Source: Nocardia donostiensis (lineage in GTDB: Bacteria; Actinomycetota; Actinomycetes; Mycobacteriales; Mycobacteriaceae). From it: a DNA stretch of 64,000 bases. Under the pieces are notes generated by a model. The model saw only the letters and a program-made list of their open reading frames with translations, did no database searches and was not told the DNA's origin. Shown here piece by piece: positions 33,478 through 41,388 of the stretch (the first letter of the stretch is position 1; every line of letters starts with the position of its first letter). A program made the position numbers and the translations under genes. The stretch is taken from contig NZ_MUKP01000023.1 of NCBI RefSeq assembly GCF_002081715.1, positions 1 through 64,000 on the forward strand. Reading direction: 5' to 3'.

Positions 33478-35034
33478 GTGTCAGCGCCCTTGGAAGCGGT
33501 CAAACAGACCATGCATACGCGCTGGCCGCTCTATCTCACCTCGATGTTGCTGGCCAACGCGTTCGGCGCGGTGCTGGTGTGGGCATTTATTCAATACGGG
33601 CTGCCGGTTCCGGAAGGCGACGTACCCGGTACCCGCCGCATCGGACTGCTCATCCCGGGGGTCGTGTTCGTCACCGGGGGTCTGCTCAGTGTGCTCGCCT
33701 CGGCGCTGATGTTGCGTCCAGTGATGCGCTGGCAGGTACGCGGCGGGCCGCCGAGCCGCCAGGAGCAGATGGCGGCGCTGCACGCTCCGCTGCGGCAGGC
33801 CATCCTGCATCTGGCGTTATGGCTGGTCGGCGGCGCGGTGCTGGCCTCGTTGATCATCGTGGAAACTCCCGCGCTGGCCGGTGCCGTGATCGTCACCGAA
33901 TGTATGGCCGCCACCCTCGTGTTCGGCTTCACCTACATGCTCGGCGAGCGGATCCTGCGCCCAGTCGCCGCCGAAGCGCTCACCGCGGGCACCTTCGACC
34001 ACACCCTCACACCCGGTGTCGGCACCCGGATGGCGATGACCTGGGGTATGGGGACATTCGCGCCAACCATCGCCATCGTGCTGCTGTGCGTCACCCAGAT
34101 CTCCTCCGAGGTGAAGTTCTCGGCGCAGTCGCTGGCCATCTCGATCCTGCTGCTGTGCGGAGTGGTGATCATGCAGGCGCTGGCGCTGTCGATGCTCACC
34201 GCGTCCAGTATCTCCGACCCGGTGCGCCAGCTCAGCCAGGCCATCAACCGGGTGCAGGAGGGTGCGCGGGACGTGCAGGTCGAGGTGTTCGACGGTAGCG
34301 AGATCGGCCTGCTGCAGGTCGGCTTCAACAGGATGATGGAGGAGGCCGCCACCCGGCAGCAGCTGCAGGAACTGTTCGGTCAGCACGTCGGCGCCGATGT
34401 CGCCCAACGCGCCCTCGACTACGGCACGGAACTGGGCGGGGAGACCCGGTTCGTGGCGGTGCTGTTCGTCGATATGGTCGGCTCGACCGCGACCGCAGCC
34501 GAACACCCGCCCACCGAGGTGGTCAGCCTGCTCAACGAGTTCTTCCGGGTGGTGGTCGATGTGATCGACCGGCACAACGGTTTTGTCAACAAGTTCGTCG
34601 GCGATGCCGCGCTGGCGATCTTCGGTGCGCCGCTGGACCGGCCGGACGCTCCCACCGCCGCGCTGGCCGCCGCCCGCGACCTGCGTCGGGCACTGCGCGA
34701 GGTGCCCGGGCTGGATATCGGCATCGGTGTGTCGGCGGGGCTGGCGGTCGCGGGCAATATCGGCGCGGCCAACCGTTTCGAATACACGGTGATCGGTGAC
34801 CCCGTGAACGAGGCGTCCCGACTCACCGAACTCGCCAAAGACCAGCCTGGGCGCGTGCTCGCTTCCGGTTCGGCACTGTATTTCGCCGAGGAAAGCGAAC
34901 AGCGGCATTGGGAGTCCGGCGACGAGGTGCAATTGCGCGGGCGCCGCAGGAAAACCCGGTTGTCCTGGCCGCGCGAGGAAGCCACAGACGTGATCGACGG
35001 CACGGACGATCAGCAGGCCCATTCGTTAGGCTGA
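33478..35034 (+). CDS. Membrane class III adenylate cyclase with HAMP domain
   Basis: A 518-residue cyclase. Six hydrophobic helices lie in the first ~240 residues. A HAMP linker follows (ASSISDPVRQLSQAINRVQEGARDVQVEVFDGSEIGLLQVGFNRMM), then a C-terminal cyclase domain. Metal-binding Asp332 (VLFVDMVGST) and Asp376 (FVNKFVGDA), adenine-selecting Lys372, and transition-state Asn444 and Arg448 (VIGDPVNEASRL) are all present, so it is predicted active as a homodimer making cAMP. It resembles mycobacterial Rv3645 or Rv1318c-type enzymes. Start GTG at 33478 or 33472. It is divergent from the AI-2E permease gene, with overlapping leaders. Confidence 0.92.
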   Translation: MSAPLEAVKQTMHTRWPLYLTSMLLANAFGAVLVWAFIQYGLPVPEGDVPGTRRIGLLIPGVVFVTGGLLSVLASALMLRPVMRWQVRGGPPSRQEQMAALHAPLRQAILHLALWLVGGAVLASLIIVETPALAGAVIVTECMAATLVFGFTYMLGERILRPVAAEALTAGTFDHTLTPGVGTRMAMTWGMGTFAPTIAIVLLCVTQISSEVKFSAQSLAISILLLCGVVIMQALALSMLTASSISDPVRQLSQAINRVQEGARDVQVEVFDGSEIGLLQVGFNRMMEEAATRQQLQELFGQHVGADVAQRALDYGTELGGETRFVAVLFVDMVGSTATAAEHPPTEVVSLLNEFFRVVVDVIDRHNGFVNKFVGDAALAIFGAPLDRPDAPTAALAAARDLRRALREVPGLDIGIGVSAGLAVAGNIGAANRFEYTVIGDPVNEASRLTELAKDQPGRVLASGSALYFAEESEQRHWESGDEVQLRGRRRKTRLSWPREEATDVIDGTDDQQAHSLG

Positions 35035-35041
35035 GCGCGTG

Positions 35042-36130
35042 ATGGCCGACGACGACACCGACAACACCAAGTCGGCTGTGTCGTTTTCGCAGGCCGAAAA
35101 CCGGCGCGGAAAATTCTGGTGGATCAAATGGGTCGCCGGCGTGGCGCTGCTGATATTGCTGATCGGCGAGGGCATCTACCTATGGCCCCGGCTGCACGAA
35201 TCGTGGCGCAAACTCACCGAAATCCACTGGGGGTGGGTTGCCGCCTGCATAACCCTGCAGGCGATGTCGATGAGCGGATTCGGCCGGGTGCAAAAACAAC
35301 TGTTGCGCACCGGCGGCGTCGCGGTGAGTCAACGTAAATCGGTTTCTGTTGTCTACGGCGCCACCGCCATGTCGGTGACCCTGCCCGCCGGGCAGGTTTT
35401 CTCCACCGCGTTCACCTACCGGCAGACCCGTAAATGGGGCGCGAACCCGATCGTCGCCTCCTGGCAACTGGTGTTCTCCGGTGTCGTCTCCGCTGCCGGA
35501 CTCGCGCTGCTCGGTGTCACCGGTGCCCTGCTCGCCGGCAGCCGGGTGGGGCCGGTGAAACTCGTCCTGTCCTTGGCTGCGGTCGCCGCCCTGGTGTGGG
35601 CGGGCAACTATATCGCCAGCAACCCAGGGTCCTTGGAAAAGCTGCTGCACCGTGGGCTCGCAGTGTTCAATCGGGTACGTAAACGTCCCGCCGATTTCGG
35701 TGCAGGCAAGATCGCCGAACTGCTGACCCAGCTGGAATCGGTCGATATGGGACGTCGCGACGGTGTCCGAGTGACCGGATGGGCGATCGTCCACCGGCTC
35801 GCCGATGTCGCATGCCTTGGCGCGGCCTGTTATGCGATCGGCGGCGATCCGCGCTGGGCGGGTCTGCTCATCGCATTCGCCGCAGGCAAGGCCGTCGGGT
35901 CCATTCCGTTCGCGCCAGGCGGCATCGTTTATGTGGATGCCACCCTCATCTACGGTCTGACGGCTGCCGCAGGGCTGCCCGCCTTCCAAGCAGTCGCTGC
36001 AGCGTTCGTGTACCGCATGGTGAGTTTCATTCTGGTCGCGATCGTCGGCTGGATCGTTTTCGCGTTCCTGTTCCGCAAACGCCAGGCCGACGACGACGAA
36101 TACGAAAAGGAATTCGAGCGATTGGTATGA
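35042..36130 (+). CDS. YbhN/UPF0104-family membrane protein (Rv0204c-type)
   Basis: A 362-residue protein with eight or so hydrophobic helices, of the lysylphosphatidylglycerol synthase transmembrane (YbhN) family. Conserved features include YGATAMSVTLPAGQVFSTAFTYRQTRKWGA, FAAGKAVGSIPFAPGGIVYVDATLIYGL and AFVYRMVSFILVAIVGWIVF. No cytoplasmic transferase domain is attached. It follows the cyclase gene by only ~7 bases and is probably in its operon. Start ATG 35042 or GTG 35039. Proposed roles in lipid or isoprenoid flipping remain inference. Confidence 0.8.
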   Translation: MADDDTDNTKSAVSFSQAENRRGKFWWIKWVAGVALLILLIGEGIYLWPRLHESWRKLTEIHWGWVAACITLQAMSMSGFGRVQKQLLRTGGVAVSQRKSVSVVYGATAMSVTLPAGQVFSTAFTYRQTRKWGANPIVASWQLVFSGVVSAAGLALLGVTGALLAGSRVGPVKLVLSLAAVAALVWAGNYIASNPGSLEKLLHRGLAVFNRVRKRPADFGAGKIAELLTQLESVDMGRRDGVRVTGWAIVHRLADVACLGAACYAIGGDPRWAGLLIAFAAGKAVGSIPFAPGGIVYVDATLIYGLTAAAGLPAFQAVAAAFVYRMVSFILVAIVGWIVFAFLFRKRQADDDEYEKEFERLV

Positions 36131-36226
36131 GCGTACGGGCGTACCTCCGCCTTCGCTCCGGGGTGTGCTTTGAGGTGTGCTTCAGGCTTCGCTCCGGGGG
36201 TGTGATCAGGAACTAGGCTGGCGCGC

Positions 36227-36595
36227 GTGAAGAAGATTGCGCCGATCGCGGTGGACCTGCTGCTGGTGGTTGTGTTCTGCATGATCGGCAGGCGCAGTCA
36301 TGAGGAGGCAGTGCTCGCCGGATTGCTGTACACGGTGTGGCCGTTCGCGGCGGGGTTGGCGCTGGGTTGGGTGATCGCCATAGTGCTGGATCGCCGGCGC
36401 GGCGGTGATGCACCGTTCGACGGGACGCGGTTGTGGCCGACGGGCGTCGTTATCTGGGTGACGACGGTGATCGCCGGGATGCTGCTGCGGGTGGTCAGCG
36501 GTCAGGGCACGGCGTTCAGTTTCTTCCTGGTTGCGGGCGCGGTACTCGCGTTCTTCCTGCTCGGCTGGCGGACCGCCATCCGGGCGCTCAACTGA
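36227..36595 (+). CDS. DUF3054 membrane protein
   Basis: A 122-residue protein with four predicted helices: VDLLLVVVFCMIGRRSHEE, YTVWPFAAGLALGWVIAIVL, WVTTVIAGMLLRV and FFLVAGAVLAFFLLGW. The signature FCMIGRRSHEE and the closing FFLLGWR match the DUF3054 family. The start is GTG at 36227. The 96-base gap upstream holds two direct copies of CTTCGCTCCGGGGGTGTG-like sequence (36152 and 36189). Function unknown. Confidence 0.85.
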   Translation: MKKIAPIAVDLLLVVVFCMIGRRSHEEAVLAGLLYTVWPFAAGLALGWVIAIVLDRRRGGDAPFDGTRLWPTGVVIWVTTVIAGMLLRVVSGQGTAFSFFLVAGAVLAFFLLGWRTAIRALN

Positions 36596-36607
36596 CCTCC
36601 CGCGCAC

Positions 36608-38293
36608 TCACGGTTCCGGGGCGGCCAGGGCGCGCAGCATCCGCGAAGCCATCTTGACCGCCGCGTCGCCGCCATCCATCTGTTTGATGTGGATGGCGAA
36701 CGCCAGATCGCCCATGGTGACGATCAGCCAGCCGTCCTCGCCTGCCTTCGCGGTGAATCCGGTGACATCGCGGTACATCCGCAGGGTCGCGAACCGGGGA
36801 TCCTTCATCGCATCGCGCATCATGGTGCGCAAACGGTCGGTGACCGGGGCAGGCAGCGGTTCCAGCGCAGCATCGGTTTCGCTGGGGCGGCCACGTTCGA
36901 TCATCGGCGGCGGCACCGCCCCGCGAGCGATCGCGGCGGCGGCGATGGCCATCCCGAACGGGCTGGCCTGCACCGCATCTGCCCCGCCGCCCTGACTGAC
37001 CTGTTCAGCGCTGCGGCCCGCGACCGCCAACCGGCCGGTCACCTCGTCCAGGCCGGGCACCCGGAAGTCGACACCGACACCCAGCATCGCCGCGGCCTCG
37101 GCGGCTTCCTGCACCGAAACGTCGCGTTCGGCTTTGCCTTTTGCGGCTGCTGCGGCGGCGCGGAACAGGTCGATGGCGCCGCCGACCGGGTACAAGCCGG
37201 TGAAAGCGACCGGACCGTGCGCGCTGGAGTAGTTGTTCTGCGCGGCCGCGACCACAGCGCCGGTGGACGGCTGGATCGCGACGATGGAGGCCGCGGTGCC
37301 TACGCTGACCACCGCCTCCGCCATGGCGCGCTGCAGGCGTTGATCCATGGTTCCGGCGATATCCGGTCCGGCGGGGCCCTGCGCACCGGCCAGCTGGGTG
37401 ACGAAACGCCCGTTCTCGAACAGTTGTACGGCCCAACCGGAATGCCGCTCTTGGCTGTCCTGCCACACCTCGTGCATGGCGTCCAGCAGTGGCGACCCTA
37501 CGCGGCGGTCGACCGTGATGAGCCGCGGCTCCTTCTCCATCACCACGCCGGGTATGGGCGCCATCCGCGGTTCCAGGATCGCGAAATCGCCTTCGCGCAG
37601 GCTCACCGCGACGATGGGTTTACCGTCGGACGATGCCAGTTCCTCGCGCAACGATGATCCGGTGATCAGCGGCGCGACGGGTTCGATAGCGTCGGCCAGT
37701 GCCTCGGTGGAGGCGACCTGGTCGGGTATGCGCGCCGGGTCGAGTTTGATCACGTTGATGGTCTGCTGAGTCATCAACGGAGCGCCGACGTTGTCGACCA
37801 CCCGGGGTGGCGGGTTCGGGGTGGTGCGCACCAGTTCCACGGTGCGGTTATGGTTCAGCTCCGGCAGGACGACGGCTGGGTCCCAGGAGATGCGCCAGCC
37901 GATCGCGAGTTTGCGGACGGTGCCCTCGCGGCTGTACGTCCAGGTCTTGTTCTCGCCGAAGCTCCAGTCGACGTTCATAGTGAAAATGCCCGATTCCGGG
38001 TCGAGCCCGATGAACTGGGTTTTCTCGTAGTCGACTTCGCCGGAGTCGAGCCCTTCGAACATTTGCTTCAATGTTGCCGAGGCGGCGCTCGGGTAGGAGG
38101 TGAGCTCGGCGGCGGCAGCATAGTCGCCGTCGTCGAGGAGTTCGGTGAAGCGATCTACCACGGCTTCGGGCCCGGTCGGTTCCTCGTTCGAACCGCACGA
38201 CCCCATTGCGATGACCAAAGCCGCCACCCCCGTGAGGGCCACTGCGCCCCGGAAGCGAAAGCGGCGGGATCCCCTCACATCCATGTCGCCCAC
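36608..38293 (-). CDS. Penicillin-binding-protein-like lipoprotein with MecA_N domain, active site lost
   Basis: A 561-residue protein. It has a lipoprotein-type signal (VALTGVAALVIAMGSCGSNEE, Cys at ~33), an NTF2-like MecA_N domain (EAVVDRFTELLDDGDYAAAAELTSYPSA), and a PBP dimer/transpeptidase region starting at about residue 170. At the expected SxxK box, usually GSTFK, residues 371-375 read GGAID. The Ser nucleophile is Gly372 and the Lys is Asp375. The KTG box also reads KAG (TAKAGEDGW). SPFGMAIAAAAIARGAVPPP preserves the scaffold. It looks like an inactive pseudo-transpeptidase. ATG at 38293 or 38284. Confidence 0.85.
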   Translation of the reverse strand: MGDMDVRGSRRFRFRGAVALTGVAALVIAMGSCGSNEEPTGPEAVVDRFTELLDDGDYAAAAELTSYPSAASATLKQMFEGLDSGEVDYEKTQFIGLDPESGIFTMNVDWSFGENKTWTYSREGTVRKLAIGWRISWDPAVVLPELNHNRTVELVRTTPNPPPRVVDNVGAPLMTQQTINVIKLDPARIPDQVASTEALADAIEPVAPLITGSSLREELASSDGKPIVAVSLREGDFAILEPRMAPIPGVVMEKEPRLITVDRRVGSPLLDAMHEVWQDSQERHSGWAVQLFENGRFVTQLAGAQGPAGPDIAGTMDQRLQRAMAEAVVSVGTAASIVAIQPSTGAVVAAAQNNYSSAHGPVAFTGLYPVGGAIDLFRAAAAAAKGKAERDVSVQEAAEAAAMLGVGVDFRVPGLDEVTGRLAVAGRSAEQVSQGGGADAVQASPFGMAIAAAAIARGAVPPPMIERGRPSETDAALEPLPAPVTDRLRTMMRDAMKDPRFATLRMYRDVTGFTAKAGEDGWLIVTMGDLAFAIHIKQMDGGDAAVKMASRMLRALAAPEP

Positions 38294-38604
38294 TCTTCAC
38301 TCTTGTCACTCCAGTAACAAGACCACCGTACCTGGAAAAATTGCTGTTCGCGACGCGTCGCAAAGCCGGAACCATACCGACGCCGAACGTTTGTAATTGT
38401 GCCCGAATCCTCCTGCGCAACGACAACCGACCATGATCAACTGCCGGTCGTCGCGAAGCTTCCGAAGCCGCCGCCACGCTACCGATCGTTTCGCCCTGAC
38501 GCGGCGTTACCGCGGAAGTCGTGCCGGACTCGAGACGCTCGCAGTATGCCCGCGCCGCCGACAGGTAACCGGGCCGCGAGTAGGGCGTCGGTAAAGTTGC
38601 CTGC
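38294..38604. other. Intergenic region between divergent PBP-like and aroQ genes
   Basis: 311 bases without a gene. Both flanking genes are transcribed outward, so both promoters must lie here. Small frames on the plus strand (for example 38397-38656) have no ribosome binding site or family features. No palindromic operator stands out. Confidence 0.5.
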
Positions 38605-39078
38605 ATGGCCGAAACCGCTGGCCCGCGCCTCGCGGGCGGTCCGATCCTGGTATTGAACGGACCAAACCTGAACATGCTCGGCACCCGCCAGCCCGAGGTG
38701 TACGGCTCGGAGACACTCGGTGATGTGATCGAACTGTGCCGTAAGACCGCGGCCGGGTACGGGCGGCAGATCACCGACTTCCAGTCCAACTCCGAGGGCG
38801 AGTTGATCGACCGCATTCACCGGGCGTACGGCACGGAATCGGCGATCGTGATCAATCCCGGCGGGCTCACCCACACATCGGTGGCGTTACGTGACGCGTT
38901 GGTGATCCCGCAGGTTCCGATAGTCGAAGTGCACATCAGTAACGTGCACGCCCGCGAGGAATTCCGGCACCATTCCTTCATCTCACCTATCGCGACAGCG
39001 GTGATCGCCGGGCTGGGCGTCTATGGTTATGCGGCAGCTATCGAATTCCTGCTCCACCGCGAGCAATTGGCTACCTGA
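38605..39078 (+). CDS. aroQ: Type II 3-dehydroquinate dehydratase
   Basis: A 157-residue shikimate-pathway enzyme converting 3-dehydroquinate to 3-dehydroshikimate as a dodecamer. Signatures: ILVLNGPNLNMLGTRQPEVYG (with the active-site Arg and Tyr), FQSNSEGELIDRIH, INPGGLTHTSVALRDAL, and VEVHISNVHAREEFRHHSF, where His and Arg bind substrate. The ATG at 38605 follows TTGCCTGC, with little ribosome binding site. It is not clustered with aroB/aroC/aroK here. Confidence 0.95.
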   Translation: MAETAGPRLAGGPILVLNGPNLNMLGTRQPEVYGSETLGDVIELCRKTAAGYGRQITDFQSNSEGELIDRIHRAYGTESAIVINPGGLTHTSVALRDALVIPQVPIVEVHISNVHAREEFRHHSFISPIATAVIAGLGVYGYAAAIEFLLHREQLAT

Positions 39079-39109
39079 TAACGCGGCAGCCGCGAATACG
39101 ATTGGGAAT

Positions 39110-39556
39110 TCAGCTGATACGGAAGACCGGAACACCCGGTGCGATGGCGGCTAGTTCGGCATCGGGCGAATCCTTCGTCACCCCTTCGAAGAACCGGTTG
39201 ACCTCCCAGCCCCAGCGCCGCAGGTAATCTCGCAGCAACGGCAGCTTGTCGGCGTCGGCCACCTCGGTCGCGGTGAACGTCTCCACCTTGCGCCCCAACC
39301 GCAGCTCACCCCCTCCGGCGACCCGCAGATTCCGCACCCACTGGGTGTGTCCGCGCGGCGCGACCAGGTATTTCGCGCTGTCCGCGTCGGTCATCACGTT
39401 CACCATGGTGGTCCGCCACTCACCGCTGGTGCGGCCCCGCACCGCGAGCAGTCGCGAACCGAACACGCTGATGCCCAGCTTCGGCAGCAGGTTCATGAAC
39501 CTGCTCATGATCGGGTCGATGCCGGTGGGGCGCAGGTAGCGGTTGGGGGCGGCCAT
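39110..39556 (-). CDS. Deazaflavin (F420)-dependent nitroreductase family protein (Ddn-like)
   Basis: A 148-residue split-barrel protein of the F420-dependent nitroreductase (DUF385) family. Signatures: RLLAVRGRTSGEWRTTMVNVM with the phosphate-contacting RGRxSG, KYLVAPRGHTQWVRNLRVAGGGELRLG, and FTATEVADADKLPLLRDYL. The ATG at 39556 is chosen because AAGGAG is six bases upstream; the earlier ATG at 39562 touches it. The promoter contains a palindromic operator, so it is probably regulated by a TetR/MarR-type factor. Likely reduces an unknown substrate with F420H2. Confidence 0.88.
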   Translation of the reverse strand: MAAPNRYLRPTGIDPIMSRFMNLLPKLGISVFGSRLLAVRGRTSGEWRTTMVNVMTDADSAKYLVAPRGHTQWVRNLRVAGGGELRLGRKVETFTATEVADADKLPLLRDYLRRWGWEVNRFFEGVTKDSPDAELAAIAPGVPVFRIS

Positions 39557-39567
39557 TTCCATCTCCT

Positions 39568-39638
39568 TTGTGAGCACTGCTCTCTGTTGTGAGCAACTAT
39601 CGCATGTGCACAGCACGGAGTCAAGAGCAGTGCTCTTG
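39568..39638 (-). promoter_or_regulatory. Promoter and palindromic operators of the nitroreductase gene
   Basis: On the minus strand a -35 TTGACT (39619-39624) and a -10 GATAGT (39596-39601) are separated by 17 bases. The 17-bp palindrome CAAGAGCAGTGCTCTTG (39622-39638) overlaps the -35. A second palindrome GAGCACTGCTC (39572-39582) sits in the leader, and TTGTGAGCA occurs twice (39568 and 39587). A repressor binding both sites would block transcription. No regulator gene is adjacent. Confidence 0.7.
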
Positions 39639-39862
39639 TTTTGACTACCGAACTCAACGGCCACATACCCGCTGCCATCGAGTTTCACGGAAAACAGCCA
39701 CCCGCCCCCAAGTCAGGCATCGCCCAGAACTGTTGCTCCCCTTGCGGTCCCACATACACGACGACGCCGACCGCATCATGCAGCGGCCCACCAGGACGTC
39801 ATGCGACCGATAGGCAACAGGCCCGCGAACACACCCATCGCGGGCCCGCCCAGCAGACACCC

Positions 39863-40348
39863 CTACCGCGCCGCCGCCGTGCCGCAGCACGCGCCCTCGG
39901 CCGCGACTTCTTCGGTCGAGCCACAACACGCCACCGGCTTCTCGTCGGCAAGGCTCACGGGTTGTGGTGCGCTACCGAAGGTTTCGCTATCGGCGAGGAC
40001 GGTGTACACCTCCCACTTCTCGGCGTCGGGTGCGGTGACCCACGCCTTGTCCTGGGCGGCGAAGCAGCAGGTTGTCCCCATTTCCTCCTGAGCGAACATC
40101 CCCGCTTCCGTCAGCCGGGCAATTTCCGAGTGCACCTTCTCCGAGGATTCGACCTCGACGCCGAGGTGGTTGATGCTGCCGCCCTTTCCCGGGTTCTCCA
40201 GCAACACCAGCTTCAGTGGCGGCTCGGCGATGGCGAAGTTCGCATACCCCGGCTTCCGCTTGGCCGGTTCGGTGTCGAACAGCGTCGAGTAGAACCGAAC
40301 CGCCTGTTCGAGGTCGTCGACGTTGAGGGCGAGCTGAACGCGGGACAT
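39863..40348 (-). CDS. arsI: ArsI/CadI-family heavy-metal resistance metalloenzyme
   Basis: A 161-residue VOC/glyoxalase-fold protein of the ArsI/CadI family (C-As bond lyase). The sequence has RVQLALNVDDLEQAVRFYSTLF, LVLLENPGKGGSINHLGVEVESSE, and the vicinal-cysteine motif EEMGTTCCFAAQDKAWV, which binds the organoarsenical or metal. The Cys-rich C-terminus (ACCGSTEE, ACCGTAAAR) adds more metal ligands. The ATG at 40348 has a GGAGGTG ribosome binding site. It is divergent from an ArsR regulator that probably controls it. Substrate may be methylarsonous acid or another metalloid. Confidence 0.9.
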   Translation of the reverse strand: MSRVQLALNVDDLEQAVRFYSTLFDTEPAKRKPGYANFAIAEPPLKLVLLENPGKGGSINHLGVEVESSEKVHSEIARLTEAGMFAQEEMGTTCCFAAQDKAWVTAPDAEKWEVYTVLADSETFGSAPQPVSLADEKPVACCGSTEEVAAEGACCGTAAAR

Positions 40349-40368
40349 GGCAGCACCTCCACTTGTGA

Positions 40369-40422
40369 GACATATATCGAATTACTGACAGTCACGAGCC
40401 TTGCACCTTTTCGACATATGTC
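40369..40422. promoter_or_regulatory. Twin operator of the divergent arsI/arsR promoter
   Basis: GACATATGTC (40413-40422, perfect palindrome) and GACATATATC (40369-40378) lie 44 bases apart, about four helical turns, between the two divergent genes. Both are AT-rich in a GC-rich region, as expected for ArsR-family binding sites. Confidence 0.6.
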
Positions 40423-40446
40423 AAGAGATTGGGTAGTCTCGATTTC

Positions 40447-40806
40447 ATGCCGAAGACCCTGCCCGTGATCGACATGTCAGCCCCCGTCTGCTGCGCCCCT
40501 GTCGCCGCAGGCCCGGTCGACGACGCCGCCGCCCTCGAAGTAGCGCTGCGCCTCAAAGCCATCGCCGACCCGATGCGCGTCAAACTCATGTCCCTGCTGC
40601 TCACCACCCCCCGCGGCGAAGAAACCACCGGCGACCTCGCCGCCACCATCGGACTGGCAGAATCCACAGTCAGCCATCACCTCGGGCAACTCAAGAAAGC
40701 CGGACTGATCGAATCCGAACGCCGCGGGATGAACATCCACCACCGGGTACGCCGGGATGCGCTCAGCGCGCTGTGCGTGGTGCTCGACCCGAACTGCTGC
40801 ACGTGA
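40447..40806 (+). CDS. ArsR-family metalloregulator
   Basis: A 119-residue winged-helix repressor. Recognition features: LRLKAIADPMRVKLMSLLLT, TGDLAATIGLAESTVSHHLGQLKKAGLIESERRG (the DNA-recognition helix), and NIHHRVRRDALSAL. Cys pairs near the N-terminus (VCCAP) and C-terminus (DPNCCT) can form the metal site. The ATG at 40447 (MPKTLPVIDMSAP) is preferred over a TTG at 40429, matching the usual start of mycobacterial Rv2642-like members. Divergent from arsI, it should repress that gene and itself. Confidence 0.9.
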   Translation: MPKTLPVIDMSAPVCCAPVAAGPVDDAAALEVALRLKAIADPMRVKLMSLLLTTPRGEETTGDLAATIGLAESTVSHHLGQLKKAGLIESERRGMNIHHRVRRDALSALCVVLDPNCCT

Positions 40807-40907
40807 GTTGGCAAGAGCCACCGCTTACGGCTACTGCTCGATGTCACAGTCGGCTGCCGAACTCCGTCATCTCAGTGAAGTTGCAGATACAGACGAGGAG
40901 TTCGGCA

Positions 40908-41255
40908 ATGTCGATTGCATACGTAGTAGTCACGGTCCTGGCCGCCGCCTGGGTGGGGTATTCGGCGGCCGCTGTCTTCATGCGCGCCTCATGGGTCGTG
41001 GAGGCGTTGACCGAGTACGGGGTGCCGGAGTCGTGGTGGCCGTGGTTGGGGGTGGCCAAGGCGGCCGGTGCGGTGGGGTTGGTGGTGGGCTTGTTCTGGC
41101 CGCTGATCGGGGTGCTGGCGACGATCGGGCTGGTGCTGTACTTCCTCGGCGCGGTGATCACGGTGCTGCGGGCGCGGGCGTATTCGCATATCCCGTTCCC
41201 GCTGCTCTACCTGGGGCCGGTAGTTGTCGCGGCTGGCCTGGGGCTCGGCGCGTGA
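40908..41255 (+). CDS. DoxX-like membrane protein
   Basis: A 115-residue DoxX/DoxD-like protein with four hydrophobic helices: AYVVVTVLAAAWVGYSAAAV, WLGVAKAAGAVGLVVGLF, IGVLATIGLVLYFLGAVITVL and LLYLGPVVVAAGLGLG. The motif YGVPESWWPWLGVAKAAGA is family-typical. The ATG at 40908 has GAGGAG nine bases upstream. It lies downstream of arsR in the same direction. Function unknown. Confidence 0.85.
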   Translation: MSIAYVVVTVLAAAWVGYSAAAVFMRASWVVEALTEYGVPESWWPWLGVAKAAGAVGLVVGLFWPLIGVLATIGLVLYFLGAVITVLRARAYSHIPFPLLYLGPVVVAAGLGLGA

Positions 41256-41388
41256 ACTCGAGCGAGTTGGCCGAACCGCCGCCGGCACGGCCCGATTCTG
41301 AGACGGTGTGAACATAGGAAGCCACGGCTGGCGCGTAGCGGAGCGAGACAGCGCGGTGTGCCGGAGCAGACTGCAGGAGGAGAGGCTC

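Noticed and set aside
39641..39862. Small frames between the nitroreductase promoter and arsI
   Set aside because: Several short overlapping frames with no ribosome binding site or recognisable product.
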